Source: Ilumatobacteraceae bacterium
Lineage (GTDB): Bacteria > Actinomycetota > Acidimicrobiia > Acidimicrobiales > Ilumatobacteraceae
Direction: 5' to 3'
Assembly: GCA_017859395.1 (NCBI GenBank)
Contig: JAFMNE010000002.1
Location: forward strand, 82,804-118,510
Length of the DNA stretch: 35,707 nucleotides
Both the position numbers and the translations under genes were made by a program. The notes below the pieces were generated by a model, which was not told where the DNA came from, made no database searches, and saw only the letters and a list, made by a program, of their open reading frames with translations. Positions 1 through 7,211 of this stretch are shown in pieces (within the stretch, counting starts at the first letter, position 1; each line of letters begins with the position of its first letter).

Positions 1-2601
1 GATCGCGACTACATGGAGAGCGTGATGTGGGCGTTCCGCACCCTGTGGGATCGCGGTTTGATCTATGAGGGCTATCGGGTGCTGGCCTACTGCTGGCGGT
101 GCGAGACCCCCCTGTCGAACACCGAGACCCGGATGGACGATGTGTACCGCGATCGTCAAGATCCCGCAGTCACCGTCTGGTTCGAACTCGACGATGGGCG
201 CCGGATCATGGCGTGGACGACGACTCCGTGGACGCTGCCGTCGAATCTCGCGCTGGCCGTCGGCAACGACATCGACTACGCCGAGGTGGAGATCGACGGG
301 CACATCTACTTGTTGGCCGACGCCCGGGTGGATTCCTACGAGGCGCAGATCGGTGACGGCACCCGCGTGGGCACAGTCCGTGGAGCCGATCTTGTGGGTC
401 GCAGATATCGGCCATTGTTCGACTACTTGGCCGATACCGAGCACGCATTCCAGGTGCTTGCGGGCGACTTCGTGACCACCGAGGACGGTACGGGCGTTGT
501 CCATATGGCCCCTGGCTTTGGTGAGGACGACCAGACGGTCTGCAACGCGGCCGGTATCCCCACGCTGTGCCCGATGGATGAACGGGGCTGTTACACAGCC
601 GAAATCACCGACTTCGTCGGCCGGCATGTGTTCGAGGCGAACCCTGACATCATCAAGCGGTTGAAGGCCGAGGGGCGCGTGGTGCGTCATGATTCATACG
701 ATCACGCCTATCCCCACTGCTGGCGGTGCGCCGAACCATTGGTGTACCGAGCGATCTCGTCCTGGTTTGTGGAGGTCACGCGCATCCGTGATCGCATGGT
801 GGAGTTGAACGAGCGCATCAACTGGGTGCCATCGCACGTGAAAGACGGCAGTTTCGGCAAGTGGTTGTCGAACGCACGTGACTGGTCGATCAGCCGCAAC
901 CGGTTCTGGGGGTCGCCAATCCCGGTGTGGGTCAGTGACGACCCGGCATATCCACGCACTGATGTCTACGGCTCGATTGCCGAACTCGAGGCCGATTTCG
1001 GAGTTGAGGTCACCGATCTTCACCGCCCGGCCATCGATGACCTCGTGCGCCCTAACCCCGATGATCCCACCGGCCAGTCGATGATGCGGCGGGTGCCTGA
1101 AGTTCTCGACTGCTGGTTTGAGTCAGGGTCGATGCCGTTCGCACAGGTGCATTACCCATTCGAGAACGCAGAGTGGTTCGAGCATCACTATCCGGGTGAC
1201 TTCATCGTGGAGTACATCGGGCAGACGCGGGGCTGGTTCTACACGATGCATGTTCTGGCGACCGCGCTGTTCGACCGTCCGGCGTTTTCCAACTGTGTGA
1301 GCCACGGCATCGTCCTCGGTGACGACGGCGCGAAGATGTCGAAGTCGCTGCGCAACTATCCAGACCCGAATGCGATGTTCGACGTCTACGGGGCGGATGC
1401 CATGCGCTGGTATCTGCTGTCGTCCCCGATTCTGCGTGGCGCTGATTTCTCCGTGACCGAGGAGGGCATGCGCGACACGGTCCGCCAGGTGGTGTTGCCA
1501 TTGTGGAACGCCTACTACTTCTTGACGCTGTACGCGGGTGCAGCCGACATGGTGGGAACGGTGCGTACCGATCAGAGCGACGTACTCGATCGGTACCTGC
1601 TCGGTGAGGTTCGTCATCTCATCGACGGTGTGGCCGAGTCGATGGATGCCTACGACCTGTTTGGGGCCTGTGGGCAGGTCGAGCGTTTCCTCGACACCTT
1701 GACCAACTGGTACATCCGCCGTAGCCGCGACCGCTTCTGGGACGGCGATCGCGATGCCATCGACACCTTGCACACCGCGTTGGTGATGGTGTGCCGTGTG
1801 GCGGCGCCGTTGCTGCCGATGATCACCGAGAACATTCATCGCGGTCTGACAGGTGGAACCAGCGTGCACCTGTGTGACTGGCCCGACGCAGCCGTTCTGC
1901 CCGACGATGCAGAGTTGCGCCAAGGCATGGCATTGGTGCGCGATGCCTGTTCTACCTTGTTGTCGTTGCGGAAGCAGGCGGGGCTGCGGGTGCGTTTGCC
2001 TCTCGCGGGTGCCGTCGTGGCCACCCCTGATGCGGAGGCGGTTGTGGCACACGCTGCGGTGATCGCTGACGAACTCAACCTGAAAGACGTCACGGTGACC
2101 ACCGATGTTGCCGCCTACGGCACCGAATCACTGGTGCTGCATCCCAAGGCGCTCGGCCCTCGGCTCGGTGGTTCCACCCAGCAGGTCATCGCCGCTCACA
2201 AGGCCGGTAATTGGTCGGTTGACGATGATCGTGTTGTCGTAGGCGGTGTGGAACTGATGGATGGTGAGTACGAATTTGTGCTCGTGTCAGCAGCCGACGG
2301 TGCGGCCGCCACCCTTCCCCGCGGAGGAGGCATCGTGGTGCTCGACACTGTTGTCACCCCAGAGCTTGAGGCCGAAGGCGTGGCCCGCGACGTGATCCGT
2401 CTGATTCAGGGTGCCCGACGTGATGCTGATCTTCATGTCAGCGATCGAATTGAGGTTGTTCTTGTGACCAGCGACGAGATGGCCGCAGCAGTGCGGGACC
2501 ATAGCGACATGGTTGCGCGCGAAACCCTTGCCGTGGACGTGCGCATCACCAGTGGTGGCGGCGATGAACCGCAGATCACGGTCGCCAAAGTTGAGGTCTG
2601 A
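1..2601 (+). CDS. ileS: isoleucyl-tRNA synthetase, 5' truncated by window edge
   Basis: Class I aminoacyl-tRNA synthetase that charges tRNA-Ile in the cytoplasm. The frame is open from base 1, so the gene starts upstream; 866 residues are present and roughly 175 are missing if it has the usual length of about 1040. The missing part includes the HIGH signature. Visible are the CP1 editing domain (GTGVVHMAPGFGEDD, bases about 490-530), two CWRC cysteine pairs, the KMSKS loop (bases 1333-1347, followed by LRNYPDP) and the C-terminal anticodon-binding region ending at a TGA. The NYPDP context after KMSKS and the long C-terminal domain fit the eukaryote-like IleS clade common in actinobacteria; known members of that clade are often insensitive to mupirocin, but this cannot be read from the sequence. 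An upstream T-box or other leader would lie outside the window. Confidence 0.96.
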   Translation, partial: DRDYMESVMWAFRTLWDRGLIYEGYRVLAYCWRCETPLSNTETRMDDVYRDRQDPAVTVWFELDDGRRIMAWTTTPWTLPSNLALAVGNDIDYAEVEIDGHIYLLADARVDSYEAQIGDGTRVGTVRGADLVGRRYRPLFDYLADTEHAFQVLAGDFVTTEDGTGVVHMAPGFGEDDQTVCNAAGIPTLCPMDERGCYTAEITDFVGRHVFEANPDIIKRLKAEGRVVRHDSYDHAYPHCWRCAEPLVYRAISSWFVEVTRIRDRMVELNERINWVPSHVKDGSFGKWLSNARDWSISRNRFWGSPIPVWVSDDPAYPRTDVYGSIAELEADFGVEVTDLHRPAIDDLVRPNPDDPTGQSMMRRVPEVLDCWFESGSMPFAQVHYPFENAEWFEHHYPGDFIVEYIGQTRGWFYTMHVLATALFDRPAFSNCVSHGIVLGDDGAKMSKSLRNYPDPNAMFDVYGADAMRWYLLSSPILRGADFSVTEEGMRDTVRQVVLPLWNAYYFLTLYAGAADMVGTVRTDQSDVLDRYLLGEVRHLIDGVAESMDAYDLFGACGQVERFLDTLTNWYIRRSRDRFWDGDRDAIDTLHTALVMVCRVAAPLLPMITENIHRGLTGGTSVHLCDWPDAAVLPDDAELRQGMALVRDACSTLLSLRKQAGLRVRLPLAGAVVATPDAEAVVAHAAVIADELNLKDVTVTTDVAAYGTESLVLHPKALGPRLGGSTQQVIAAHKAGNWSVDDDRVVVGGVELMDGEYEFVLVSAADGAAATLPRGGGIVVLDTVVTPELEAEGVARDVIRLIQGARRDADLHVSDRIEVVLVTSDEMAAAVRDHSDMVARETLAVDVRITSGGGDEPQITVAKVEV

Positions 2602-2611
2602 GGAGCCAGAA

Positions 2612-2625
2612 CGCACATTTGTGCG
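2612..2625. repeat. 14-bp palindrome between ileS and the dksA-like gene
   Basis: CGCACA-TT-TGTGCG is a perfect six-base inverted repeat starting ten bases after the ileS stop. It has no following T tract, so it is a poor terminator. It lies about 55 bases upstream of a possible -10 (TATCGT, 2668-2673) for the next gene and could be a protein-binding site. Its function is unknown. Confidence 0.35.
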
Positions 2626-2696
2626 CTAATGCTCGAGAAAGGTCACGATTTGGCCATGTGGAGCGGGTATCGTGCTCCGCCGATCAGGAGGTGGTG

Positions 2697-3422
2697 ATGG
2701 CCGCCAAGAAGACCGCATCCAAGAAGGCATCTGCAGCCCGCACGACGCCGAAAAAATCTGCACCTGCAAAGAAATCTGCGGCCGAGAAAGCTGCGCCCGC
2801 AAAGAAGACCGCAACCAAGAAAGTTGCGCCCGCGAAGAAGGCAGCGCCAGCAAAGAAGGCAGCTGGGAAAAAGGCCGTCCCGGCACAGAAGGCGGCGTCT
2901 GCCAAGACAACTGTCAAGGAAAAAAAGGCGACTGCGAAGAAGGTCCAGCCCACAAAGGGAAAGGCCTCATCAGCCCCAACCGCGAAGGAACAGTCCAGCG
3001 GTCTGCCAAAGGCTCGCTTCACCAAGGATGGCATCGGCTACACCAAAGATTTCGATGTCAAATTTGTGAAGGGCCAGCGCGATCTTCTTCTTGAAGAACG
3101 GCAGCGACTGCTGGGGCAGGCCGAGCAACTCACTGCCGAGGCTAACCAACTCATCGAAGAAGCGGAGATGGGCGACGTGCAGTTCGACGACGAGGGCGGC
3201 GAGGGCGACACGATGGCTGTGGAGCGCGAGCGTGACCTCGCGTTGTCGGCCCAGGCTCGAGAAGCGGTCACCGCGATTGATGAGGCACTCGAGCGAATGG
3301 CAGCTGGTACGTATGGGTATTCCGTCGTGTCGGGTCGCCCAATCCCTCGGGAACGCCTCGAGGCCATTCCGTGGTCGACTGAACTCGTCGAGGAGAAGGT
3401 CGGCGGGATCGGACGCCGATGA
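2697..3422 (+). CDS. DksA/TraR-family protein with lysine-rich tail and no zinc ligands
   Basis: A 241-residue protein in two parts. Residues 1 to about 100 are low-complexity Lys/Ala/Pro repeats (AAKK, PAKK) like a histone H1 tail, probably binding DNA or RNA. Residues about 105-241 match the DksA/TraR family: a coiled-coil hairpin (about 125-205), then the zinc-finger fold. Aligned without gaps to the DksA finger (CxxCG...RLEAxP...CxxC), the four cysteine positions are Ser209, Ser212, Leu230 and Glu233, while RLEA and the following Pro are kept, so zinc binding is lost. I chose ATG 2697 over in-frame upstream starts because AGGAGG (2686-2691) sits five bases before it. A -10-like TATCGT lies at 2668-2673. 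DksA proteins bind RNA polymerase through the secondary channel; whether this one does is inference. It overlaps lspA by four bases. Confidence 0.85.
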   Translation: MAAKKTASKKASAARTTPKKSAPAKKSAAEKAAPAKKTATKKVAPAKKAAPAKKAAGKKAVPAQKAASAKTTVKEKKATAKKVQPTKGKASSAPTAKEQSSGLPKARFTKDGIGYTKDFDVKFVKGQRDLLLEERQRLLGQAEQLTAEANQLIEEAEMGDVQFDDEGGEGDTMAVERERDLALSAQAREAVTAIDEALERMAAGTYGYSVVSGRPIPRERLEAIPWSTELVEEKVGGIGRR

Positions 3423-3934
3423 CCGCGATCCGGAGGGCAGTCGGCTCTCCGGCAACATTTCCGGTAGCCGTTGCGGCTGCAGTGATCGCTTGTGATCAGA
3501 TCACGAAGCAGTGGGCGTTGTGGGCGCTCGACACGGGCCCGATCGACCTGGTGTGGACCCTTCGGCTCCGGCTCACCTTCAATTCGGGTATGGCTTTTGG
3601 GGCCGGCTCAGGAATCGGGCCGCTTATCGGCGTTGCTGCGCTCGCGGTGGTGGTGATTCTTGTGCGGCACACATTGCAGGGCGAATCCCGTCGGGCGCGG
3701 CTCGCCTCGGGGATACTCCTTGGCGGCGCGGTTGGCAATCTCATCGATCGGTTGCTGCGCGATGAGGCATGGCTGCGGGGCAGCGTGGTCGATTTCATCG
3801 ATCTGCAGTGGTTCCCGGTGTTCAACGTGGCCGACATGGCCATCAACCTTGGTGCAGTGCTGCTGGTGATCGCCATGTGGTTGGAGTCGCGGCAACAACC
3901 TGCCGCTGGGCCCAACGGGGATGACGCTGCATGA
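3419..3934 (+). CDS. lspA: lipoprotein signal peptidase (signal peptidase II)
   Basis: Integral membrane aspartic peptidase that cleaves the signal peptide of prolipoproteins just before the lipid-modified cysteine. The 171 residues have the family length and four hydrophobic segments (about 12-30, 62-83, 94-112, 135-155). The catalytic aspartates are Asp110 in GNLIDR and Asp139 in FNVADM; the conserved ACDQITK and FNSGMAFG motifs are also present. The ATG overlaps the stop of the DksA-like gene (ATGA), implying translational coupling. rluD follows after 39 bases, a common partner of lspA. The LivK lipoprotein encoded later in the window is a plausible substrate. Confidence 0.96.
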   Translation: MTAIRRAVGSPATFPVAVAAAVIACDQITKQWALWALDTGPIDLVWTLRLRLTFNSGMAFGAGSGIGPLIGVAALAVVVILVRHTLQGESRRARLASGILLGGAVGNLIDRLLRDEAWLRGSVVDFIDLQWFPVFNVADMAINLGAVLLVIAMWLESRQQPAAGPNGDDAA

Positions 3935-3973
3935 GCGTCGTGTGTGCGTGGACGTTACGCAGTGGGGAGCGCG

Positions 3974-4948
3974 ATGAGCGAGGTGGTTGAGGTTGTTCCT
4001 GCGGTCATGGATGGCGAGCGACTGGACCGTTTTGTTGCGCTGATGACTGGGCTCTCACGTTCGGTCGTCAGCGAAATGATCGCCGCCGGTGGGGTGTGTT
4101 GCGATGGCGAGACCATGGCGGTTGGTCGTGTGCGTCTCGTCGAGGGACAAACCGTGGCCGTGGATCTCGCGACCGCACCGGTTGCGGGATTACCGCAACC
4201 GGATCCGAATATCACGATCGATGTGGTGCATGTCGACGACCACATCATTGTCGTCGACAAAGCCCCTGGGGTCGTGGTCCACCCGGGCGCAGGTCACCCT
4301 GATGCAACGTTGGTGAATGGGCTGCTACACGCCTTTCCCGAGATCGTCGATGTGGGTCAGGCCGAGCGGCCGGGCATTGTTCACCGTCTGGACGCGGGCT
4401 CCAGCGGACTGCTGGTTGTTGCCCGCACGGCCGAGGCCTACGAGGTCCTGATCGAGCAGTTTGCCGACCATAGTGCGGGGCGTCGGTATCGGGCATTGGT
4501 CTGGGGCACGCCCACCTCGCCGCATGGCGTGATTGATGCGCCCATCGGCCGGTCGCGGCGCGACCCGACGCGTATGGCGGTTGCGGCCGATGGGCGTCCG
4601 TCGCGGACGCGATATCGAGTGGTGGAGCATTTCGACGAGCCAGCACAACTCGCTGTTTTGGAATGTTCGCTGGAGACGGGTCGCACCCATCAGATCAGGG
4701 TGCATCTCTCATCGATCGGGCATCCCCTCGTCGGTGATCCGGTATACGGCCAGCGGCGCCCGGTATTGACGATGACGCGCCCATTCCTTCACGCAGAGCA
4801 TCTCGAATTGCGTCATCCAGGCACGGGCGAGGTGGTGGAGTTCCACAGCCCGCTACCGACTGATCTCCGCGAGATGCTGGCTCGGTGTGCTCGTCGCCGA
4901 GATGATCCGCTGGATGATCCAGCTCAGGGGATGACCGAGGGCCACTGA
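3974..4948 (+). CDS. rluD: RluA/RluD-family 23S rRNA pseudouridine synthase
   Basis: Converts specific uridines in 23S rRNA to pseudouridine. The 324-residue protein has an N-terminal S4 RNA-binding domain (about 1-65) and an RluA-type catalytic domain. The catalytic aspartate is Asp140 in RPGIVHRLDAGSSG, and the family TGRTHQIRVHL motif follows near residue 240. I prefer ATG 3974 to an in-frame GTG at 3944 because GGGGAG (3964-3969) lies four bases before it and the S4 domain begins soon after. Which subfamily member (RluD or another RluA type) is less certain than the enzyme class. The 3' end overlaps the convergent Rrf2 gene by 25 bases. Confidence 0.93.
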   Translation: MSEVVEVVPAVMDGERLDRFVALMTGLSRSVVSEMIAAGGVCCDGETMAVGRVRLVEGQTVAVDLATAPVAGLPQPDPNITIDVVHVDDHIIVVDKAPGVVVHPGAGHPDATLVNGLLHAFPEIVDVGQAERPGIVHRLDAGSSGLLVVARTAEAYEVLIEQFADHSAGRRYRALVWGTPTSPHGVIDAPIGRSRRDPTRMAVAADGRPSRTRYRVVEHFDEPAQLAVLECSLETGRTHQIRVHLSSIGHPLVGDPVYGQRRPVLTMTRPFLHAEHLELRHPGTGEVVEFHSPLPTDLREMLARCARRRDDPLDDPAQGMTEGH

Positions 4949-5370
4949 CGTTCACCGCGGGCCATCTCGACGATGGTTGCCAAGGTGTACGCGTCGAGGT
5001 GGGCGCGCATCGTTTCCCCAGCGACTTTCCAGATGTCCAGCAGGACGCATTGACCCTCATGATCGCAGGCGCCGTCGGCGTGCGGGTCGCCGAAGTCGCC
5101 GAGGGTGATGGGGCCGTCCACCGCAGACAGGATCTCGGATAATCCAATATCGGACGGGTCGCGGGCCAACACATAGCCGCCGCCCACGCCTCGTTTCGAC
5201 CGTACGAGCCCCGCGCCTTTCAGCGCGAGAAGGATCTGCTCGAGGTATGGCTGGGGCAGTCCGGTGCGTTCGGCGATATCACGCACCGACGTGGGCCCGG
5301 TCTCGGGTGCGCGCAAGGCCAATGACAGCAGGGCTCGGCAGGCATAGTCACCCCGGGTCGACACGCGCAT
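4924..5370 (-). CDS. Rrf2-family transcriptional regulator
   Basis: A 148-residue winged-helix regulator: MRVSTRGDYACRALL at the N-terminus, helix-turn-helix about 28-50 (SVRDIAERTGLPQPYLEQIL) and wing GVGGGYVLAR (61-70) are typical of Rrf2/IscR/NsrR proteins. In the sensor region Cys102 and Cys108 have the C-x5-C spacing of IscR and NsrR, but the third ligand position (114) is Trp. It may bind an iron-sulfur cluster with a different ligand set or sense another signal. The start at 5370 is set by the family N-terminus and by TACGCT six bases upstream, so the mRNA is probably leaderless. It is divergent from the phosphodiesterase gene and may control that gene and itself; this is inference from layout. 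Confidence 0.92.
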   Translation of the reverse strand: MRVSTRGDYACRALLSLALRAPETGPTSVRDIAERTGLPQPYLEQILLALKGAGLVRSKRGVGGGYVLARDPSDIGLSEILSAVDGPITLGDFGDPHADGACDHEGQCVLLDIWKVAGETMRAHLDAYTLATIVEMARGERQWPSVIP

Positions 5371-5376
5371 GTGCAC

Positions 5377-5382
5377 AGCGTA
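5377..5382 (-). promoter_or_regulatory. -10 box of the leaderless Rrf2 gene
   Basis: Read on the minus strand, TACGCT is followed by exactly six bases and then the ATG at 5370. This TANNNT-N6-start layout recurs across the window and implies transcription beginning at the start codon. No Shine-Dalgarno sequence precedes the gene. Confidence 0.6.
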
Positions 5383-5454
5383 GGTGCTGGAGCTCGGCTG
5401 CGGTGCCCCAGTGGCGTTGCCGAACACGAAGTGGCGTGGTGGACTATAGGGGTC

Positions 5455-6567
5455 ATGGCCTCCCCACCTCCCGAACCGATGCTCCCGGACTATGACGGTG
5501 GTGGACTGACCGCCATCTTTCCGGCGTTGCTCGGGCATCGCGAGATGGTTGCCATGCCGTCGGCAGTGAACGATGCACGCGCGGTCGTACTGTTGGTGCT
5601 CGACGGCCTGGGCTGGAATCAACTTCAGCAGCGTCGCGACCTGACACCAGAACTGTCGTCGCTGCAGGGCGCTGCAATTACGTCGGTTGCACCGAGCACG
5701 ACTGCCACCGCGTTGACGAGCATTGCCACCGGCTGCACCCCGGGCGAGCACGGCGTGGTCGGATACCGCACTCTTCTCGGTGGCGAGGTCACCAACATGT
5801 TGCGCTGGTGGGGCGACGACACCGGTGATCGGCGGCGGCGCGTGCTGCCGGCCGAAGTCCAAAGTGTGCCGCCATTCCTCGGCCAGCGGATTCCATATGT
5901 CACGGCGAACGAGCTGATCGGCAGCGCGTTTTCCGAAGCGCACCTGCGCGGTGGGGATCCCCACGGCTATCGGGCGTTGTCATCGATGCCCGTGATCGTG
6001 GCCGAACTCATCGCGTCGGGCCACCAGACGGTGCACGCGTACTACGCCGGTGTCGACAAAGTTGCCCACGAACGAGGTTTTGGCGATTACTACGACGCCG
6101 AACTGCGCACCGCCGATCGGCTGGTCGGCGATCTGCTCGATGTGCTCGACAGCGACTGTGCTCTGGTGGTCACCGCCGATCACGGCCAGGTCGACGTGGG
6201 CGATGCGATCGTTCACCCGAGCGCCGACCTGTTGTCGTTGACAGCCGAGCAGTCGGGGGAGGGTCGGATGAGGTGGTTCCATGCGCGGCCGGGTGCCGAG
6301 AGCGAACTTCTCGCCGCGGCCCGTGAAGAATTTGCGGCGACTGGCTGGGTGCACTCGAGGGCCGAGGTCATCGCCCATGGGTGGTTTGGGCCAACGATGA
6401 TCGATGCGGTAGCGGCACGGCTTGGCGATGTTGTTGTCGCCGCACACAGCCCGGTGTCGTACGACGATCCCGACGACAGCGGGCCGTTCGATCTGATCTG
6501 CCGCCATGGTTCACTGACGCCCGACGAGATGTTGGTGCCACTGGTGGGGGCCCGAGGTCGTCGATGA
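5455..6567 (+). CDS. alkaline-phosphatase-superfamily phosphodiesterase / nucleotide pyrophosphatase
   Basis: A 370-residue protein of the type I phosphodiesterase/nucleotide pyrophosphatase family, metal-dependent hydrolases of phosphodiester or pyrophosphate bonds. Metal and catalytic residues are recognisable: Asp50 in VLLVLDGLGW, the nucleophile region SVAPSTTATALTS (Thr82 or Thr83), GVDKVAHERG, VVTADHGQVDVGD and a late HG. There is no signal peptide, so it is probably cytoplasmic. I prefer ATG 5455 to an in-frame GTG at 5371, because the latter would begin right beside the divergent Rrf2 start. A possible -10 (GACTAT, 5442-5447) lies seven bases upstream, suggesting a leaderless message. 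The substrate cannot be told from the sequence. Confidence 0.88.
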   Translation: MASPPPEPMLPDYDGGGLTAIFPALLGHREMVAMPSAVNDARAVVLLVLDGLGWNQLQQRRDLTPELSSLQGAAITSVAPSTTATALTSIATGCTPGEHGVVGYRTLLGGEVTNMLRWWGDDTGDRRRRVLPAEVQSVPPFLGQRIPYVTANELIGSAFSEAHLRGGDPHGYRALSSMPVIVAELIASGHQTVHAYYAGVDKVAHERGFGDYYDAELRTADRLVGDLLDVLDSDCALVVTADHGQVDVGDAIVHPSADLLSLTAEQSGEGRMRWFHARPGAESELLAAAREEFAATGWVHSRAEVIAHGWFGPTMIDAVAARLGDVVVAAHSPVSYDDPDDSGPFDLICRHGSLTPDEMLVPLVGARGRR

Positions 6568-6604
6568 GACCACACCCCGCGATCCATAGACGAAGGAGCA
6601 CGCA

Positions 6605-7105
6605 ATGAACGAGATGAACCCCCCTGATGCAACCTCCGGAACCGGCGCGATGGTTGGTGGGAGTGAACTCGAGCACCCCGAGTTGCTGTCACAGGACTCC
6701 GAGGGTGCTCAACCGGCCGTCGTCGAACCAGCCAAGGTTCTGCGCATCGGTTCGATGGTGAAACAGCTGCTCGAGGAGGTGCGTCAGGCCCCGCTCGACG
6801 ACGCGAGTCGTGAGCGACTCGTCGAGGTGTACGAGCGGTCGGTGGTGGAACTCTCCGACGCTCTGTCGCCCGAACTGCAGCACGAACTCCACAGCCTGGC
6901 GCTGCCCTTCAGCGACGATGCCGTTCCCTCCGATGCCGAGCTGCGCGTTGCCCAAGCGCAACTTGTTGGATGGCTCGAAGGCTTGTTCCACGGCATTCAA
7001 GCCACCCTGTTTGCCCAGCAGGTCGCGGCCCGACAGCAGATTGAACAGATGCGGCAACTCCCGTCGCGCGAGACCCCGGGGGAGCGACCGGGCACCTATC
7101 TCTGA
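6605..7105 (+). CDS. bpa: bacterial proteasome activator (Bpa/PafE, DUF2587)
   Basis: A 166-residue ATP-independent activator of the actinobacterial 20S proteasome. Residues about 40-145 form the helical core seen in Mycobacterium Bpa/PafE (VLRIGSMVKQLLEEVRQAPLD, then helices with FHGIQATLFAQQVAARQQ). In that family twelve subunits form a ring whose C-terminal Gly-Gln-Tyr-Leu tails dock on the proteasome alpha ring and open its gate. Here the tail is Gly-Thr-Tyr-Leu (codons 7091-7102), keeping Gly, Tyr and Leu. The acidic N-terminus (1-40) looks disordered. GAAGGAGC lies seven bases before the ATG, so unlike many neighbours it has a normal ribosome binding site. Its presence implies a proteasome encoded elsewhere in the genome. 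Confidence 0.93.
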   Translation: MNEMNPPDATSGTGAMVGGSELEHPELLSQDSEGAQPAVVEPAKVLRIGSMVKQLLEEVRQAPLDDASRERLVEVYERSVVELSDALSPELQHELHSLALPFSDDAVPSDAELRVAQAQLVGWLEGLFHGIQATLFAQQVAARQQIEQMRQLPSRETPGERPGTYL

Positions 7106-7133
7106 CCCCGATCCATCATCGCGGGGGGTCTGG

Positions 7134-7164
7134 TACATTCAACGAATCACGCCGCTGTGATTCG
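7134..7164 (+). promoter_or_regulatory. dnaE promoter -10 with inverted repeat at the likely start site
   Basis: TACATT (7134-7139) is a -10-like box that would place transcription start near 7146. That point lies inside a perfect eight-base inverted repeat, CGAATCAC (7143-7150), six-base spacer, GTGATTCG (7157-7164). Its position suits a repressor operator or a hairpin at the mRNA 5' end. It does not match the actinobacterial LexA box (CGAAC-N4-GTTCG). Confidence 0.5.
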
Positions 7165-7211
7165 ACCGGTTCCCCGGTGGTCGGTGGCACCAACTGTCGA
7201 CAAATCCACCG

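Noticed and set aside
1123-2052. 309-codon open frame on the minus strand inside ileS
   Set aside because: It lies opposite a strongly conserved synthetase sequence; the product is rich in His, Arg and Gln with no family motif, typical of antisense frames in GC-rich DNA.
2701-2990. Repetitive Lys/Ala codons as a tandem DNA repeat or CRISPR-like array
   Set aside because: Unit length and sequence vary and the pattern follows the amino acid composition, so it is a low-complexity protein tail. No CRISPR repeats are present anywhere in the window.
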